Source: Lanius collurio
Lineage: Eukaryota; Chordata; Aves; Passeriformes; Laniidae
NCBI GenBank assembly: GCA_020086605.1
Contig: JACBWW010000045.1
Span: 4,028,762 to 4,092,761, forward strand
Reading direction: 5' to 3'
DNA: 64,000 bases
The notes beneath the pieces were generated by a model, which saw nothing but the letters and a program-made list of their open reading frames with translations, did no database searches and was not told where the DNA came from. Both the position numbers and the translations under genes were made by a program. This document shows, piece after piece, positions 63,601 to 64,000 of the stretch (within the stretch, counting starts at the first letter, position 1; the number at the start of each line of letters is the position of its first letter).

Positions 63601-64000
63601 TTTTTTTAAAGGAATAACCTCAGGTAAAATGAAGCATAAAAGGGTCCCATCTTGCTCCTGACAGATATTACAACAGTGCTGCACAGGGTAGATCCTTAAA
63701 TCACTATATTATTTCTAACAGGCAAGATTAAAATAAATGCAAAGAAAACAAATGATGGAAAGAATGCTGATAAAATATGCAAGCTGGATTAGTTATAGAG
63801 TAATTTATTTCTACTAGAAGTTCTACTTAGGAAAGCAAATCAAAAGAATGGAAATTTGCTGACACTAAGTAATCCTGGAAAACACAGAGACTGGTTGTAG
63901 GAAAACTGATGACTGCTTAAGAGGGATGAAAAATCCATTCCAATTCTCAAGGCCAGAGGTTTGAATTAGAAAAACTTTCGACAAGATTAGCTTCTAAACT

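Larger units (their letters stand above)
57091..64000. other. AT-rich unique noncoding sequence
   Basis: No supported gene or complete mobile element. It contains an AAT/AAC/ATG trinucleotide repeat at 58618-58670 and one undetermined base at 60643. Short frames at about 60.9-61.25 kb, 61.8-62.1 kb and 63.2-63.6 kb open on both strands or in two frames and match no family I know. Confidence 0.55.

Noticed and set aside
1..64000. CRISPR arrays, bacterial operons, phage or plasmid genes
   Set aside because: Nothing in base composition, frame length or repeat structure supports prokaryotic origin; the only regular array is a vertebrate-type pentanucleotide repeat without spacers.

Overview
The window looks like ordinary nuclear DNA from a bird, most likely a songbird (Passeriformes). 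It is AT-rich and poor in repeats, with no convincing protein-coding exon and no recognisable RNA gene. Signs of bird origin are CR1-type LINE remnants, short solo LTRs and the absence of Alu-, L1- or B1-like repeats. The songbird assignment rests mainly on the terminal sequence style of one LTR and is an inference. All the open reading frames are short, occur on both strands, or arise from repeats, so the window reads as intergenic sequence or the inside of a very large intron.

Layout. From 1 to about 15.2 kb there is unique noncoding sequence with a 9-base gap at 399-407. At 15.2-15.7 kb there is a pyrimidine-rich patch ending in a clean 55-bp tandem duplication. A CR1 3' tail lies at about 22.44-22.51 kb. 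At 25,397-26,162 there is a complete solo LTR (7-bp inverted ends, 4-bp target duplication, TATA box and poly(A) signal on the minus strand). At 37,197-37,757 there is a second, unrelated solo LTR (8-bp inverted ends, 5-bp target duplication), also minus strand. At 47.67 kb a 30-bp AT-rich minisatellite runs towards a 390-base assembly gap (47,741-48,130). Just past the gap, 48.5-48.9 kb holds a heavily decayed reverse transcriptase of a CR1/L2-type LINE on the minus strand, with four motifs in the correct order.

At 56,076-57,000 lies the most striking object: about 185 consecutive pentamers of the type RGCTC, kept in perfect 5-bp register over 925 bp. The array creates two long but spurious open frames (342 and 345 codons). 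Its units differ mostly at CpG junctions, as expected from CpG decay. A CR1-like 3' tail may abut it. The remainder to 64 kb is unique AT-rich sequence with microsatellites.

I found no operon, CRISPR array, phage or other novel gene system. The observations most worth checking are the indel-free pentamer array, the two solo LTRs, the fossil LINE, the minisatellite at the gap and two possible regulatory clusters.
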